Source: Alphaproteobacteria bacterium
GTDB lineage: Bacteria > Pseudomonadota > Alphaproteobacteria > GCA-2731375
Assembly (NCBI GenBank): GCA_016776605.1
Contig: JADHTB010000005.1
Location: forward strand, 1-64,000
DNA length: 64,000 nt
Direction: 5' to 3'
The translations under genes and the position numbers were made by a program. The notes beneath the pieces were generated by a model. It saw only the letters and a list, made by a program, of their open reading frames with translations. It was not told where the DNA came from and did no database searches. How positions within the stretch are numbered: position 1 is the stretch's first letter; the number at the start of each line of letters is the position of its first letter. Shown here piece after piece: positions 62,094 through 64,000 of this stretch.

Positions 62094-63305
62094 ATGACAA
62101 CAGAGGGTAATGCGGCGGACAAGTCCGGCCCGGCGGTGGCAAATGCCAAAGGCGCTGTGCCGACATCCTCGCACCACTTTTTCACGATTTCAGAAGAGGC
62201 CCCCCTGACCCTGGATTCGGGGCCAACACTGGCGCCCGTAACGGTGGCCTATCAGACCCATGGTGAACTGAACCAGGACAAATCCAACGCCATTCTGGTT
62301 TGCCACGCCCTGACCGGCGACCAGTTTCTGACCGGGCGCAACCATTTGACCGACCGTCCCGGCTGGTGGGAAACCATGGTCGGCCCCGGCAAGACCCTGG
62401 ACACGGACCGCTATTTTATCATTTGCAGCAATGTTCTGGGCGGCTGCATGGGCACCACGGGACCAAAGGATATCGACAAAGAGACAGGCAAGCCGTTCGG
62501 TCTGAATTTTCCGGTTATTACGATCGCCGACATGGTGCGCCTGCAAAAACGCCTGATCGACCACCTGGGCATCGAACAATTGTTTTGTGTCACGGGTGGT
62601 TCCATGGGTGGCATGCAGGTGTTGCAATGGGCCGCCAATTATCCCGACCAGGTCTATGTCGCCGCCCCCATCGCCACCGCGGCCCGCCACTCGGCCCAGA
62701 ATATCGGCTTTCACGAGGTTGGCCGGCAGGCCATCATGGCGGATCCGAACTGGCACAACGGCGACTATTACAGCCATGGGGTGGTGCCCAAGCGCGGCCT
62801 GGCGGTCGCCCGCATGGCGGCCCACATCACCTATCTTTCGGAAGCGGCTCTGCAGAACAAATTCGACCGAAATTTGCAGGACCGGACCAAGGTATCATTC
62901 GGCTTCGATGCGGATTTCCAGGTGGAGAGCTATCTGCGCCATCAAGGCTCGTCCTTCGTTGACCGGTTCGATGCCAATTCCTACCTCTACATCACCCGCG
63001 CCATGGATTATTTCGATATGGCAGCGGAATATGACGGCATCCTGGCTAATGCCTTCCGCGGTACCAAAACCGAATTCTGCATCGTTTCCTTTACCTCCGA
63101 CTGGCTGTACCCGACGACGGAGAACAAGGCCATTGTCCGCGCCTTGAACGCGGCGGCGGCCCGGGTTTCCTTTGTCGAGGTGGAAAGCGACAAGGGCCAT
63201 GACGCTTTTCTGCTGGACGAGCCCGAGATGTTTACCACATTAGGCGGGTTTTTGCGGGCAGCGGCGGCGCGCCGGGGGCTGACCAGCCCCACGAGGGGCA
63301 GATGA
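62094..63305 (+). CDS. metX: Homoserine O-acetyltransferase MetX
   Basis: 403 residues with the alpha/beta-hydrolase fold. Catalytic triad S170 (TGGSMGGMQ), D336 (SFTSDWLYP) and H369 ([13 protein letters not shown]) is complete. It acetylates (or succinylates) homoserine in methionine synthesis. The ATG 62094 gives about 25 extra N-terminal residues of low complexity before [11 protein letters not shown]. The next gene, metW, starts in a 4-bp overlap, a pair conserved across alphaproteobacteria. The 252-bp leader has no riboswitch I can recognise. Confidence 0.93.
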   Translation: MTTEGNAADKSGPAVANAKGAVPTSSHHFFTISEEAPLTLDSGPTLAPVTVAYQTHGELNQDKSNAILVCHALTGDQFLTGRNHLTDRPGWWETMVGPGKTLDTDRYFIICSNVLGGCMGTTGPKDIDKETGKPFGLNFPVITIADMVRLQKRLIDHLGIEQLFCVTGGSMGGMQVLQWAANYPDQVYVAAPIATAARHSAQNIGFHEVGRQAIMADPNWHNGDYYSHGVVPKRGLAVARMAAHITYLSEAALQNKFDRNLQDRTKVSFGFDADFQVESYLRHQGSSFVDRFDANSYLYITRAMDYFDMAAEYDGILANAFRGTKTEFCIVSFTSDWLYPTTENKAIVRALNAAAARVSFVEVESDKGHDAFLLDEPEMFTTLGGFLRAAAARRGLTSPTRGR

Positions 63306-63910
63306 GCGGCATTCGGTCGGATTTCCCCGTTTTGGCGGGCATGGTCGCGCCAGGGGCGCGGGTACTGGACATTGGCTGTGGCGACGGCGATCTGTTGGAT
63401 TTCCTGCAACGGGAGCGGAACATTGACGGCCGCGGCATGGAACTCAGCCAGGATGGCGTCAACGCCTCGGTCAGCCGGGGCCTGTCCGTGGTTCAGGGCG
63501 ATGCGGACTGGGATTTGGCGGATTATCCCGACGGCGCCTTTGATGTGGTTATTTTAAGCCAGAGCCTGCAGGTTTTGCACTATCCCCGTCTGGTTCTGGA
63601 ACAGATGCTGCGCATTGGCCTGCGCGCCATCGTCTCGTTTCCCAACTTTGGCTATTGGCGGGTGCGCTGGGATCTGGCGACCAGCGGCCGCATGCCCTTG
63701 ACCTCCGATCTGCCCGTGCCCTGGTACGACACCGCCAACATCCATCTCTGCACGATCCTGGACTTCTTGGCGTTGTGCGAGGCCATGGACCTGCGGATCG
63801 AACAAGGCCTGACCCTGGACCGCAAAGGCAACGCCAGACCCATCGGCGCAAACCCCGGCCTGGCCAATCTGCTGGGCGAACAGGGCGTGTTTCTGCTGCA
63901 AAAGCGTTAG
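63302..63910 (+). CDS. metW: Methionine biosynthesis protein MetW
   Basis: 202 residues. SAM-dependent methyltransferase fold with [12 protein letters not shown] at residues 21-32 and [20 protein letters not shown], the MetW core. MetW is needed with MetX for homoserine acylation in several proteobacteria; its own chemistry is not settled. It overlaps metX by 4 bp. Its TAG stop (63908-63910) is also the first three bases of a dispersed repeat. Confidence 0.93.
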   Translation: MSGIRSDFPVLAGMVAPGARVLDIGCGDGDLLDFLQRERNIDGRGMELSQDGVNASVSRGLSVVQGDADWDLADYPDGAFDVVILSQSLQVLHYPRLVLEQMLRIGLRAIVSFPNFGYWRVRWDLATSGRMPLTSDLPVPWYDTANIHLCTILDFLALCEAMDLRIEQGLTLDRKGNARPIGANPGLANLLGEQGVFLLQKR

Positions 63911-63978
63911 AGCGCATTCGAAGAAAATGCGCTCAGACTCTTAAAAATAGAGCAATTAAACCAATTACTTAAGTCGCG
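63908..63978. repeat. Two-hairpin dispersed repeat, type 2, partial copy G
   Basis: Starts TAGAGCGCATT with the type 2 terminal hairpin GAGCGCATTCGAAGAAAATGCGCTC region, then the linker CTTAAAAATAGAGCAATT. Similarity is lost after about 63978, where the other half would follow. The first three bases are the metW stop codon. Confidence 0.75.
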
Positions 63979-64000
63979 CGGGCTTTGCCTAGCAGAGCCA

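Overview
The window reads as a chromosome segment of a free-living alphaproteobacterium, probably a Rhodospirillales-like lineage. The grounds are GC-rich codon use, a metX-metW pair, a DUF2125 protein, a hisC/prephenate-dehydrogenase block, SelD fused to an NADH-dehydrogenase-like domain, and an FNR/FixK-type regulator. This is inference from gene content; no rRNA or tRNA gene was seen.

Layout. (1) 1-4.3 kb: the start of a MarR regulator, a SirB1/transglutaminase-like protein, then GST, enoyl-CoA hydratase and a CaiB-type CoA-transferase. (2) 4.4-21.8 kb: a patchwork catabolic region with an enolase-superfamily enzyme, a TauD/TfdA dioxygenase, a cycloisomerase/lyase, an orphan molybdenum hydroxylase large subunit, a Rieske oxygenase, two LLM flavin oxidoreductases, acyl-CoA dehydrogenase, MaoC, hydroxyquinol-type intradiol dioxygenase, a gamma-glutamyltransferase-like protein, a GMC oxidoreductase, and a carboxymuconolactone-decarboxylase-like protein divergent from an HxlR regulator. 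(3) 22.3-31.0 kb: a selenium block with egtD, an EgtB-like selenoneine synthase candidate (senA), the selenosugar synthase candidate senB, selD (senC), and a PhnD/PhnC/PhnE-like ABC importer of the kind found beside selD. Together these could import a selenium oxyanion, make selenophosphate and a selenosugar, and place selenium on hercynine to give selenoneine. (4) 31.1-52.8 kb: an apparent low-oxygen and stress island with an FNR-type regulator, a class III nucleotide cyclase, ADH, CbpA/CbpM, FtsH, an operon of glutamate-type dehydrogenase plus 2-oxoacid:ferredoxin oxidoreductase plus acyl-CoA synthetase, a cyclic-diphosphoglycerate-synthetase-like GTPase with carbamate kinase, threonine dehydrogenase with KBL, an aminotransferase, and a GroEL without GroES. 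Four FNR-type palindromes lie in four divergent intergenic regions of this island and nowhere else in the window by eye. (5) 52.8-64 kb: an HpcH aldolase, Gfo/Idh/MocA oxidoreductase, YgjP-like metalloprotease, amidohydrolase, VOC, ChaC, DUF2125, then aromatic amino acid/histidine genes (prephenate dehydrogenase, hisC, chorismate mutase) and metX-metW.

The window also carries a family of about 100-bp two-hairpin repeats ending in TAGAGC/GCTCTA at CTAG-like sites, mostly at gene 3' ends. One copy is nested in the loop of a second hairpin repeat. A related 264-bp element at 14634-14897 can fold as a three-armed structure. Several flanking genes take their TAG stop codon from the repeat terminus.
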